Part shown: in pieces, positions 7,836 through 15,234 of the stretch | Numbering within the stretch: position 1 is the stretch's first letter | Layout of the letters: every line of letters starts with the position of its first letter | DNA from: UBA970 sp049419605 | Lineage (GTDB): Bacteria; Bacillota_I; Bacilli_A; RFN20; CAG-826 | NCBI GenBank assembly: GCA_049419605.1 | Contig: JBMSKF010000008.1 | Location: 1 to 56,433 of the forward strand | Length of the DNA: 56,433 nucleotides | Reading direction: 5' to 3' | Program-made: the position numbers and the translations under genes | The notes under the pieces: generated by a model | The model's database searches: none | What the model was told of the DNA's origin: nothing | Seen by the model: only the letters and a program-made list of their open reading frames with translations

Positions 7836-8684
7836 ATGGATGGAATCTATTTACTCAATAAACCAAGTGGCATCACCTCAAGAGATCTAGTCGATGGACT
7901 TGGCAAGAAATTAAACACTAAAAAAGTCGGTCATACTGGAACATTAGACCCTTTTGCCGATGGTTTGATGATTTTAACTGTTGGAAAGGCAACCAAAGCA
8001 GGAATGTTTATAGAAGCATTGGATAAGCGTTATGAGGCGACGATTCAATTAGGTCAAAAAACTGATACGGGTGATTTAACAGGACAAGTGATTGCCACTT
8101 CACCTTTGATTGAACTTTATGACCAATATGTCAATGATACTTTAGAGTCCATGCTTGGCCCACAAATGCAAATGCCACCCATGTATTCAGCGATCAAACA
8201 AAATGGCACCCCCTTGTATCAACTTGCTAGGGAAGGTAAAACTGTCGATCGAGAACCTCGGCCCATTACGATCCATGAAATGAAGTTAATTAAATTAACA
8301 AAAGATACGATTCGCTTTTCAGTCAAATGTTCAAAAGGAACCTATGTGAGAACCCTTGCGGAGGATATTGCCAATAAATTTGGACTTGTCGGACATTTAA
8401 CTCAATTAACTCGTGTTGCCATTGGGCAATATAAACTAGCCGCTGCAAAGTCTTTGGATGCAATCAATCCAGAACATCGCCTTACAGTCTATCAAGCCTT
8501 ATCTTTTATGGATCAGGTCGTTATGCACGATCCTCTTCAAATTAAAGCGATAAAAGATGGTAAACCGTGGATTCATCAACATCCTAAAAATCGAATATTA
8601 CTGATTGATGGTCAACAAAATGTTCTCGCGATTTATGATCGTTATGAAGGTAACACTTTTAAGCCTGTGAGAGGATTATTTTAA
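7836..8684 (+). CDS. truB: tRNA pseudouridine55 synthase TruB
   Basis: TruB isomerises U55 in the T-loop of tRNAs. The catalytic aspartate is in 'GHTGTLDPFADG' (D38), after the 'LNKPSGITS' motif at residues 7-15. 'YSAIKQNGTPLYQLAREG' and 'KGTYVRTLAEDI' are the other conserved family blocks. The protein is 282 residues, slightly short of Bacillus TruB (~309), with a reduced C-terminal domain. The last base of its stop codon is the first base of the ribF ATG, implying coupled translation. Confidence 0.95.
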   Translation: MDGIYLLNKPSGITSRDLVDGLGKKLNTKKVGHTGTLDPFADGLMILTVGKATKAGMFIEALDKRYEATIQLGQKTDTGDLTGQVIATSPLIELYDQYVNDTLESMLGPQMQMPPMYSAIKQNGTPLYQLAREGKTVDREPRPITIHEMKLIKLTKDTIRFSVKCSKGTYVRTLAEDIANKFGLVGHLTQLTRVAIGQYKLAAAKSLDAINPEHRLTVYQALSFMDQVVMHDPLQIKAIKDGKPWIHQHPKNRILLIDGQQNVLAIYDRYEGNTFKPVRGLF

Positions 8685-9592
8685 TGCAGGTTTGGGAAAC
8701 TGATTTAAGTTCGAAACCTTTTTCAATTCCTGATTTAACAATTTGTTTAGGTTACTTTGATGGCCTGCATCTTGGGCATCAAAGCTTAATTAAGAAAGGT
8801 TCTTCCATTGGGCATCCTTTAGCCGTGTTAACGTTTGATCGTAATCCAAAACCTGGGCGAGAACAACAAAGTTTAACCCCTTTAAAAGCAAAAAAGAAAT
8901 TATTAGCCAACTTTGATGTCGATTATCTAATTATTGTTCAGTTCAATGACAATGTAAAAAAAATTACACCGCAATTATTTCTAGACTTTCTTGTATCCAT
9001 AGGCGTAAAGCATATTGTATGTGGACCTGATTTTACCTTTGGTAATGAGGGTAAAGGAAATGTTTCAACGATTCAAGCTGATCACCGTCTGACTCTTCAT
9101 GTTGTGAACAATTTAATGGTTGGAGAAAAAAAGATTTCTACTCGGGATATTGTTACCCATCTTGACGAGGGTAAACTTGACCAAGTTCAATCCTATTTAG
9201 GTAGACCGTATGTCGTAGAAGGAATTGTTGGTAAAGGTCTCGGTGAAGGTAGAAAGATGGGATATCCTACTGCCAATATTGTTTTGGATGCTCCCTATTA
9301 TTTACCTAAAAATGGTGTATATATCACACTCATTAAAATTGATAATAAAACATATTACTCTTTATCAAGTCTTGGTTTCCATCCCACGGTTGCGAATTTA
9401 GACCATCCAACTTTAGAAGTTTTTGTCTTGAATTTGGAAGCGAATTTATATGAGAAACAAGTAGAAGTTGCCTTCCTTTATTATCTTCGTCCTGAAGCAA
9501 AATTTCCTTCTAAAGAAGCTTTAATTCTTCAAATGAATCAAGACAAGGCACGCGCGCTACAACTTCAATCCACATTACCAAAAGATTTTTAG
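8684..9592 (+). CDS. ribF: bifunctional riboflavin kinase/FAD synthetase RibF
   Basis: RibF converts riboflavin to FMN and then FAD. The N-terminal nucleotidyltransferase has 'GYFDGLHLGHQSLI' (residues ~23-36, the HxGH signature). The C-terminal flavokinase has 'GKGLGEGRKMGYPTANI' (near residues 184-200), the family G-x-x-x-G-x-x-x-x-G-x-P-T-A-N motif. The length of 302 residues is normal. It shares one base with truB, and is the last gene before the separate rpsO promoter. It supplies FAD for the desaturase and other flavoproteins in the cell. Confidence 0.95.
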   Translation: MQVWETDLSSKPFSIPDLTICLGYFDGLHLGHQSLIKKGSSIGHPLAVLTFDRNPKPGREQQSLTPLKAKKKLLANFDVDYLIIVQFNDNVKKITPQLFLDFLVSIGVKHIVCGPDFTFGNEGKGNVSTIQADHRLTLHVVNNLMVGEKKISTRDIVTHLDEGKLDQVQSYLGRPYVVEGIVGKGLGEGRKMGYPTANIVLDAPYYLPKNGVYITLIKIDNKTYYSLSSLGFHPTVANLDHPTLEVFVLNLEANLYEKQVEVAFLYYLRPEAKFPSKEALILQMNQDKARALQLQSTLPKDF

Positions 9593-9620
9593 TTGCATTT
9601 TCTTATCTAAACTCTATAAT
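9593..9620 (+). promoter_or_regulatory. promoter of rpsO
   Basis: TTGCAT (9593-9598) and a perfect TATAAT (9615-9620) are spaced by 16 bases. The expected start is near 9627, giving a structured leader of about 77 bases before rpsO. Confidence 0.75.
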
Positions 9621-9640
9621 ACCAATAGACCTTAATCGAT

Positions 9641-9700
9641 GATCACCGGCGTTTCCACCAGGTGTTCGCTGATAAGGCCGTTCATGAAATAGGAGGAAAC
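9641..9700 (+). promoter_or_regulatory. rpsO leader hairpin with loop complementary to the Shine-Dalgarno (pseudoknot)
   Basis: GATCACC (9641-9647) can pair with GGTGTTC (9661-9667) with one T-T mismatch. The 13-base loop contains GTTTCC (9651-9656), an exact complement of GGAAAC (9695-9700), and counting CC at 9658-9659 with GG at 9692-9693 extends this to 8 of 9 pairs across the Shine-Dalgarno AGGAGG (9691-9696). This is an H-type pseudoknot geometry that would sequester the ribosome binding site. Autogenous control of rpsO by S15 through leader structures is known in E. coli and Bacillus relatives; S15 binding here is inferred. Confidence 0.6.
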
Positions 9701-9703
9701 ATC

Positions 9704-9973
9704 ATGAGTTTAACCAAAGACCAAGTCGCCAATTTAACCAAAGCCTACGGAAAAACTGCTACCGATACGGGTTCTACTGAAGTTCAAATTGCCATTCTTT
9801 CTGAACAAATCAAGCAATTGACTGAACATTTAAAGGGTCATGCGAATGATCACCACGGTCGTCGAGGCTTACTTGTCTTAGTAGGACGTCGCAGTCGATT
9901 ACTACGCTTCTTAGAAAAATCAAATCGCGAAAGCTACTTAGTTCTAATTGAAAAATTAGGTTTAAGAAAATAA
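9704..9973 (+). CDS. rpsO: 30S ribosomal protein S15
   Basis: S15 is an early 16S rRNA-binding protein of the 30S central domain. From the ATG at 9704 it is 89 residues, exactly the usual length, with conserved 'DTGSTEVQIAILSEQI' and 'HHGRRGLLVLVGRRSRLL' blocks. An upstream in-frame ATG-like extension to 9662 was rejected, because AGGAGG (9691-9696) lies 7 bases before 9704 and S15 homologues start with MxLTxxQ. It has its own promoter and terminator, so it is transcribed as a single gene between ribF and pepT. Confidence 0.96.
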   Translation: MSLTKDQVANLTKAYGKTATDTGSTEVQIAILSEQIKQLTEHLKGHANDHHGRRGLLVLVGRRSRLLRFLEKSNRESYLVLIEKLGLRK

Positions 9974-9980
9974 CCCATAT

Positions 9981-10008
9981 AAACCATTCCTTGTGAATGG
10001 TTTTTTTT
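9981..10008 (+). terminator. intrinsic terminator of rpsO
   Basis: AAACCATTC (9981-9989), loop CTTGT, GAATGGTTT (9995-10003), then a run of T. It starts 7 bases after the rpsO stop codon. Confidence 0.9.
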
Positions 10009-10031
10009 AATATAAATAAAGGAAATAAAAG

Positions 10032-11249
10032 ATGGATTTAATTGAAAGATTTATTCGTTATGTGAAAATTGACACTCAGTCAGATGCCGATTCTCAATCG
10101 GTGCCCTCAACACAAAAACAATTTGATTTACTCAAATTATTAAAACGTGAACTCGAAGAATTAGATGTTAAGGATATCCGTTTAGAAACCAATGGGAATT
10201 TATATGCAACCATTCCCGCTAACGCAAAAAAGAAAGTTCCCTCGATTGGTTTGATGGCACACGTCGACACTGCTTCTGAAATGAGTGGTAAGAATGTTAA
10301 ACCGCAAATATTCAAAAACTATAAAGGTCAAGTCATCACCCTTAATCCAACTTTAGGAGTTAAACTCGATCCCAAAGTGTTTCCTTCTTTAAAAAGGCAT
10401 CTTGGAAAAACCTTGGTCACAACAGATGGAACAACACTTTTAGGAGCAGACGATAAGGCGGGTGTCGCGATTATCATGACCCTTGTTGAATTTTTAATGG
10501 CCAATCCGACAATTCAGCATGGTCCCATTCAAATTGGTTTCACATGTGATGAAGAAATAGGACGAGGTGTAGCTCATTTTGACCCCAAGCTCTTTAAAGC
10601 AGACTTTGCGTACACATTAGATGGTGGCCCAATCGATGAAATTAATTATGAGAATTTTAATGCATCAAGTGCCATTGTGACAGTTCAAGGAAAAGCAATT
10701 CATCCTGGCTCTGCTAAAAATCAAATGATCAATAGTCAAACGATAGCAGCAGCTTTTCATTTAGCTTTACCTGATCATTTGAAACCAGAAACAACGGAAG
10801 ATTATGAAGGCTTCATTCATTTAACTGAAACCACTGGTAGTGTTGAAAAAACTGAATTAAGATACATCATTCGCCATCATGATTTAAAACAGCTCAAAAT
10901 TCAAGAGTCTTTGATGGTAAAACTCGTTGCATCCATGAATAAGAAATGGAAACAAGAACTCTTAAAGATTGATATTAAACCTAGCTATTTCAACATGGCA
11001 CCAATCATCAAAAAACATCCAGAAGGTTTAAATCGTGCACTCAAGGCATATCAAAACCTTGGATTAAAAGTAAAAACGGTTCCAATTCGTGGTGGCACTG
11101 ATGGTGCTAATCTAACCTATAAAGGGGTCCCTACTCCGAATCTTGCAACTGGTGGAGAAAATTACCACGGTAAGTATGAATTTTTAGTTATTGAAGATGC
11201 AGAAATGATGGTCAAAGTGTTAACTGAAATCATTCGTATCCAAGATTAA
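10032..11249 (+). CDS. pepT: peptidase T (tripeptide aminopeptidase)
   Basis: PepT is a cytoplasmic dizinc M20-family enzyme that removes the N-terminal residue from tripeptides. Visible metal and catalytic residues are H77 and D79 in 'GLMAHVDTAS', the bridging Asp in 'LLGADDKAG', the Glu pair in 'TCDEEIGRG', and the late His in 'NYHGKYEFL'. The 405-residue length fits. It lies between rpsO and pnp, where many Firmicutes have no such gene, and follows the rpsO terminator. A TATAAA at 10011 could be its -10; GGAAA lies upstream of the ATG. Confidence 0.94.
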   Translation: MDLIERFIRYVKIDTQSDADSQSVPSTQKQFDLLKLLKRELEELDVKDIRLETNGNLYATIPANAKKKVPSIGLMAHVDTASEMSGKNVKPQIFKNYKGQVITLNPTLGVKLDPKVFPSLKRHLGKTLVTTDGTTLLGADDKAGVAIIMTLVEFLMANPTIQHGPIQIGFTCDEEIGRGVAHFDPKLFKADFAYTLDGGPIDEINYENFNASSAIVTVQGKAIHPGSAKNQMINSQTIAAAFHLALPDHLKPETTEDYEGFIHLTETTGSVEKTELRYIIRHHDLKQLKIQESLMVKLVASMNKKWKQELLKIDIKPSYFNMAPIIKKHPEGLNRALKAYQNLGLKVKTVPIRGGTDGANLTYKGVPTPNLATGGENYHGKYEFLVIEDAEMMVKVLTEIIRIQD

Positions 11250-11252
11250 TTG

Positions 11253-11261
11253 TGCTATAAT
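11253..11261 (+). promoter_or_regulatory. extended -10 promoter of pnp
   Basis: TG-C-TATAAT immediately follows the pepT stop codon and gives a leader of about 25 bases. AGAGG precedes the pnp ATG. Confidence 0.65.
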
Positions 11262-11292
11262 TTTTGAGAATTAATAAAAGAAAGAGGCAAAT

Positions 11293-13407
11293 ATGAACAA
11301 GAGGACATTTTCATTAGATTTTTTCGGTAAGACATTATTAGTAGAAACTGGAGAATTAGCAAAACAAGCCGACGGTGCTGTTTTGGTTCGTTTAGGAGAA
11401 ACGGTTATTCTTTCCACAGCGGTGGCAAGTGATGAAGCAAAGGATGGAGATTTCTTTCCTTTAACCGTTGTCTATGAAGAAAAGCAATATGCTGTAGGTA
11501 AAATTCCTGGATCATTTCTAAGAAGAGAAGGTCGTCCTGGAGAACATGCTACGCTTTCAGCAAGATTAATTGATCGACCAATTCGTCCATTATTTGATGA
11601 TGGATTTCGCAATGAAGTCCAAGTTGTGAATACGGTAATGAGCGTTGATTATGATGCTACACCGGAAATGACAGCGCTTTTTGGTTCTGGTCTTGCATTA
11701 GGAATTTCTGATATTCCATTTGATGGGCCAGCTGCCGGTGTTTTTGTTGGACGTGTCAATGGCCAATTCATCATTAATCCCACTGTAGAACAACGCAATC
11801 AATCCGATCTACATCTAGCGGTTGCTGGAACGTTAGAAGCGATTAACATGGTTGAAGCCGGTGCTCAAGAAATCTCAGAAGCAGATATGGTTGAAGCCTT
11901 AATGTTTGGCCATGAAGCTATTAAAAAACTTTGCCAATTCCAAATTGAAATTATTAAAGCAGTTGGCAAACCAAAACGCGTTATTGAATACTATCGTGTT
12001 AACGAAGCAATCAATCAAGAAGTTAGAAAGCTTTCTCAAGTCAACATGGTGAAGGCGATTGCCACAAAAGATAAACTTGAACGTGAAGATAAAATTAATC
12101 GTGTCAAAGAAGAAGTAAAAGCTATATTTGAAAAGAAGGCATATGTTAATTCGGATGACCAAGAAAAAGCACTTAAAGAAGTTGAGATGATTTTAGAAAC
12201 CATCATTTCAGAAGAAGTTCGTCGTTTAATTACCGAAGAAAAAATTAGACCTGATGGACGTAAAGTTGATGAAATTCGTCCGCTAGACACTCAAGTTGAT
12301 CTCTTACCAAGAGTTCATGGCTCTGCGTTATTTACGCGAGGTCAAACTCAAGTCTTATCTGTGGTCACCCTTGCATCGTTAAATGACGTTCAAATTATAG
12401 ATAACTTAACGGATGAAGATAAAAAACGGTTTATGCATCACTATAATTTCCCACCCTTTTCTGTCGGTGAAGTCGGTAGAATGGGCAGTCCAGGCCGTCG
12501 TGAAATTGGCCATGGCGCTTTGGGTGAACGTGCCTTAAGTTATGTCATTCCAAATGAAGAAGTATTTCCATATACCATTCGAGTTGTATCTGAGGTTTTA
12601 GAATCAAATGGATCCTCTTCACAAGCAAGTATTTGTGCTTCCTCAATGGCATTAATGGCAGCTGGTGTTCCTATCTCAGGTATGGTTTCTGGTATTGCGA
12701 TGGGATTAATCACATCTGGGCCATTAGATGGAAAACACCCCTATACCATCCTCACGGATATTCAAGGTCTAGAAGATCATTTTGGTGATATGGACTTTAA
12801 GGTAGCAGGAACTAAAAAAGGGATTACTGCTTTACAAATGGACATTAAAATTCGTGGCATCAATCGCCAAGTCATCGAAGAGGCTTTAGCAGCTGCTTTA
12901 AAATCACGTACCTTTATTCGTGAAAGAATGGAAACCTTAATCAGCACGCCTCGTAATGAAGTCGGTAAATACGCTCCTAAACTTCAACAATTACGTATTC
13001 CAGTTGATAAAATCCGAGATGTTATCGGTGCTGGTGGTAAAGTCATTAACGAAATTATTGAAAAATGTAATGGTGTCAAAATTGATATTGAACAAGATGG
13101 TCGTGTGATGATTTATCATCAAGATCGTGAACCGATTACTCGCGCTGCAAGTATGATTGAAGCATTAACTCGTGAAGCGAAGATTGGTGAAGTTTTCGAA
13201 GGTGAAGTTGTAAGAATCGAAGCATATGGTGTCTTTGTCAATTTATTTGGTGACACTGATGGAATGGTCCACGTTTCCAAATTAGCCAACACACGTGTTG
13301 AACACCCTAAAGATGTTGTTAAATTAGGTCAACGTATTAAAGTAAAAGTGACAGAAATTGACGAAAAAGGTCGTGTAGCCTTATCCCATAAAGAATTTGC
13401 TAAATAA
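11293..13407 (+). CDS. pnp: polyribonucleotide nucleotidyltransferase (PNPase)
   Basis: PNPase is the trimeric phosphorolytic 3'-5' exoribonuclease of the RNA degradation machinery. Two RNase PH domains (~1-220 and ~315-550), the helical linker between them, a KH domain ('VIGAGGKVINEIIEKCNG', ~575-640) and a C-terminal S1 domain ('GEVVRIEAYGVFVNLFG', ~625-700) are all there. The 704-residue length matches Bacillus PNPase. The FFRREGRPGE-like block 'SFLRREGRPGE' near residue 77 is typical. It is followed by an RNase J-type gene, grouping two RNA decay enzymes. Confidence 0.97.
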   Translation: MNKRTFSLDFFGKTLLVETGELAKQADGAVLVRLGETVILSTAVASDEAKDGDFFPLTVVYEEKQYAVGKIPGSFLRREGRPGEHATLSARLIDRPIRPLFDDGFRNEVQVVNTVMSVDYDATPEMTALFGSGLALGISDIPFDGPAAGVFVGRVNGQFIINPTVEQRNQSDLHLAVAGTLEAINMVEAGAQEISEADMVEALMFGHEAIKKLCQFQIEIIKAVGKPKRVIEYYRVNEAINQEVRKLSQVNMVKAIATKDKLEREDKINRVKEEVKAIFEKKAYVNSDDQEKALKEVEMILETIISEEVRRLITEEKIRPDGRKVDEIRPLDTQVDLLPRVHGSALFTRGQTQVLSVVTLASLNDVQIIDNLTDEDKKRFMHHYNFPPFSVGEVGRMGSPGRREIGHGALGERALSYVIPNEEVFPYTIRVVSEVLESNGSSSQASICASSMALMAAGVPISGMVSGIAMGLITSGPLDGKHPYTILTDIQGLEDHFGDMDFKVAGTKKGITALQMDIKIRGINRQVIEEALAAALKSRTFIRERMETLISTPRNEVGKYAPKLQQLRIPVDKIRDVIGAGGKVINEIIEKCNGVKIDIEQDGRVMIYHQDREPITRAASMIEALTREAKIGEVFEGEVVRIEAYGVFVNLFGDTDGMVHVSKLANTRVEHPKDVVKLGQRIKVKVTEIDEKGRVALSHKEFAK

Positions 13408-13433
13408 TACTTTTCATTTAGGTTTCTCATTTG

Positions 13434-13439
13434 TATAAT
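13434..13439 (+). promoter_or_regulatory. possible -10 box upstream of rnjB
   Basis: TATAAT, preceded directly by TG, lies 40 bases before the RNase J2 start. No clear -35 and no strong Shine-Dalgarno in front of the gene. Confidence 0.35.
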
Positions 13440-13479
13440 AATTTGGTAATGATGAATTTCATATCTCATTGGGTCGCTT

Positions 13480-15207
13480 ATGTCTTTTAAAATACGTGTT
13501 TTTGCCTTAGGTGGTTTAGATGAACACGGAAAATGCATGCTTGGCATTGAACTTGATCAAGACCTTTTTGTCATTGAAGCTGGCTTAAAATACCCTGATC
13601 GAAGTAATCCTGGTATTGATGCGATTATTCCTAACTTTGATTATTTAGTAAAAAATCGTCACCGTTTAAGGGCCTATATTATCACTCATGGTCATGATGA
13701 TCAATTTGGTGCTTTACCCTATCTTTATACAAAAGCACCTGCTCCGGTTTATGGAACGAAAGCTACGTTAGCTCTTTTAAAACAATTTTCTCTAGAAAAT
13801 CATTTAACCGTTAACTTCTCTGAACAGCTTATTCAACCTACAAGTCATACCACGATTGCGGGTTACCATTTCCATTTCTTTCAAACCGTTCATAGTGTCA
13901 TGGATTCTTGTGGATTTAGTATTGATACACCCTATGGTAATATCGTTTATTCTGGTGACTTTATCGTTGAATACAACACCAGTAAGAATTATAAGCATGA
14001 CTTAAACGCTCTTGCTAAAATTGCTGAAAAAGAAACCTTATTACTTCTTACAGAAAGTGTTTCTGCAGATCGACCTGGTTATTGCTCGCCTAATCATCGA
14101 TTAAAAGACCACCTTGTTTTACCATTTCAAATGGCTCAAGGACGAATTTTTATTGCGCTTTATAATCAATCCGTTTATAACCTTGAAGAAGTCATTAAGT
14201 TTGCCATTGAACAAAATAAAAAGATTATTTTTTATGATCAAGAAACAGAAAACTATATTAAGACCTTCGTCGATTTAGGAAGTCTTTACTTACCTAAGGA
14301 TAGAGTGGTCTCTAGGGAAAATCATTTAAGAACCGCGATTCGTGATGAAGTCATCATCATGATGGGACAAGGGGAAAAAGTCTATAAAAAGATGGACGAG
14401 TTAGCAAACAATGCCAATGAAGATAAAACTTTCGTTTTGAATGATCAAGATAGTTTTATCGTGGCTTGCCCTTCTGCACCAGCATTTGAAGTCTTAGCAA
14501 CAGACGCGGTGGATGGGATTTATCAAACCGGAGCAAAAGTAACCAATATTACACGCAAACAAATTCGTGGGATGCACGCTCAAGAAGAAGATATCAAAAC
14601 TTTTATTAGCTTGTTAAAACCAAAATACTATTTACCGATGAAAGGTGAATATGTTCATTTAGTGGCTAATGCAAAATTAGCAATTTCGGCAGGAACTGGC
14701 TTAAATCATACCAATACATTTTTAATGGATAATGGACAAGTCCTAGAATTTAGCGAAGGAAAACCTCGTTTATTAACCCATGACTTAGACAAAGTCCCTA
14801 CAGGCGATGTCTTGATTGATGGATTAGGTGTTGGTGATGTTAAAAAAGATGTCATTGTTCAAAGACAACGATTAGCAGAAGATGGCATCGTAATCTTGGG
14901 AGCCACGATTTCCAAAAAGAAAAAATCAATTATTGCTGGACCTGACATCCAAATGCGTGGATTTGTATTTGTCAAAGAATCTGAAAATATCATAAAAGAA
15001 GTGACGCAAGTTTTTACAAATGAAATTGATGATTATTTAAAGCATAAATTTTTCTTATCTATTGAAGATTTCAAATTGAATGTCATTGAAAAAGTAAGCA
15101 AAGTCCTAAAAAGAATCAATGGAAAGAATCCTGTGATCCTTCCTCTGGTTGTCGTTTATGAAGAACCTGAAATTTCTCCTACCCCTCCTACAATTTCATC
15201 AAGTTAA
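13480..15207 (+). CDS. rnjB: RNase J2-like protein with degenerate second metal site
   Basis: This 575-residue protein is a beta-lactamase/beta-CASP family RNase J. Metal residues H70, H72 and D74 in 'THGHDDQFGALP', H138 and D160 ('YSGDF') are present. The expected last His of HxHxDH is Q75, and the His of the C-terminal 'HGEY' motif is K388 ('PMKGEY'). Both belong to the second zinc site, so activity may be weak. Bacillus RNase J2 is likewise altered in its HxHxDH motif, and its gene lies close to spoIIIE, as here. I therefore call J2 rather than J1. It probably works as a partner of a J1 encoded elsewhere. Confidence 0.8.
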   Translation: MSFKIRVFALGGLDEHGKCMLGIELDQDLFVIEAGLKYPDRSNPGIDAIIPNFDYLVKNRHRLRAYIITHGHDDQFGALPYLYTKAPAPVYGTKATLALLKQFSLENHLTVNFSEQLIQPTSHTTIAGYHFHFFQTVHSVMDSCGFSIDTPYGNIVYSGDFIVEYNTSKNYKHDLNALAKIAEKETLLLLTESVSADRPGYCSPNHRLKDHLVLPFQMAQGRIFIALYNQSVYNLEEVIKFAIEQNKKIIFYDQETENYIKTFVDLGSLYLPKDRVVSRENHLRTAIRDEVIIMMGQGEKVYKKMDELANNANEDKTFVLNDQDSFIVACPSAPAFEVLATDAVDGIYQTGAKVTNITRKQIRGMHAQEEDIKTFISLLKPKYYLPMKGEYVHLVANAKLAISAGTGLNHTNTFLMDNGQVLEFSEGKPRLLTHDLDKVPTGDVLIDGLGVGDVKKDVIVQRQRLAEDGIVILGATISKKKKSIIAGPDIQMRGFVFVKESENIIKEVTQVFTNEIDDYLKHKFFLSIEDFKLNVIEKVSKVLKRINGKNPVILPLVVVYEEPEISPTPPTISSS

Positions 15208-15218
15208 TTATTTTTCCT

Positions 15219-15227
15219 TGATATAAT
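15219..15227 (+). promoter_or_regulatory. extended -10 promoter of ftsK, start-site adjacent to ATG
   Basis: TG-A-TATAAT ends 7 bases before the ftsK ATG, so transcription should begin at or one base before the start codon, giving an essentially leaderless mRNA. Confidence 0.6.
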
Positions 15228-15234
15228 AGGATAG

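Noticed and set aside
9662..9703. Extended N-terminus of S15 starting at 9662
   Set aside because: The Shine-Dalgarno AGGAGG and the conserved S15 N-terminus both point to ATG 9704; the upstream codons are part of the structured leader.
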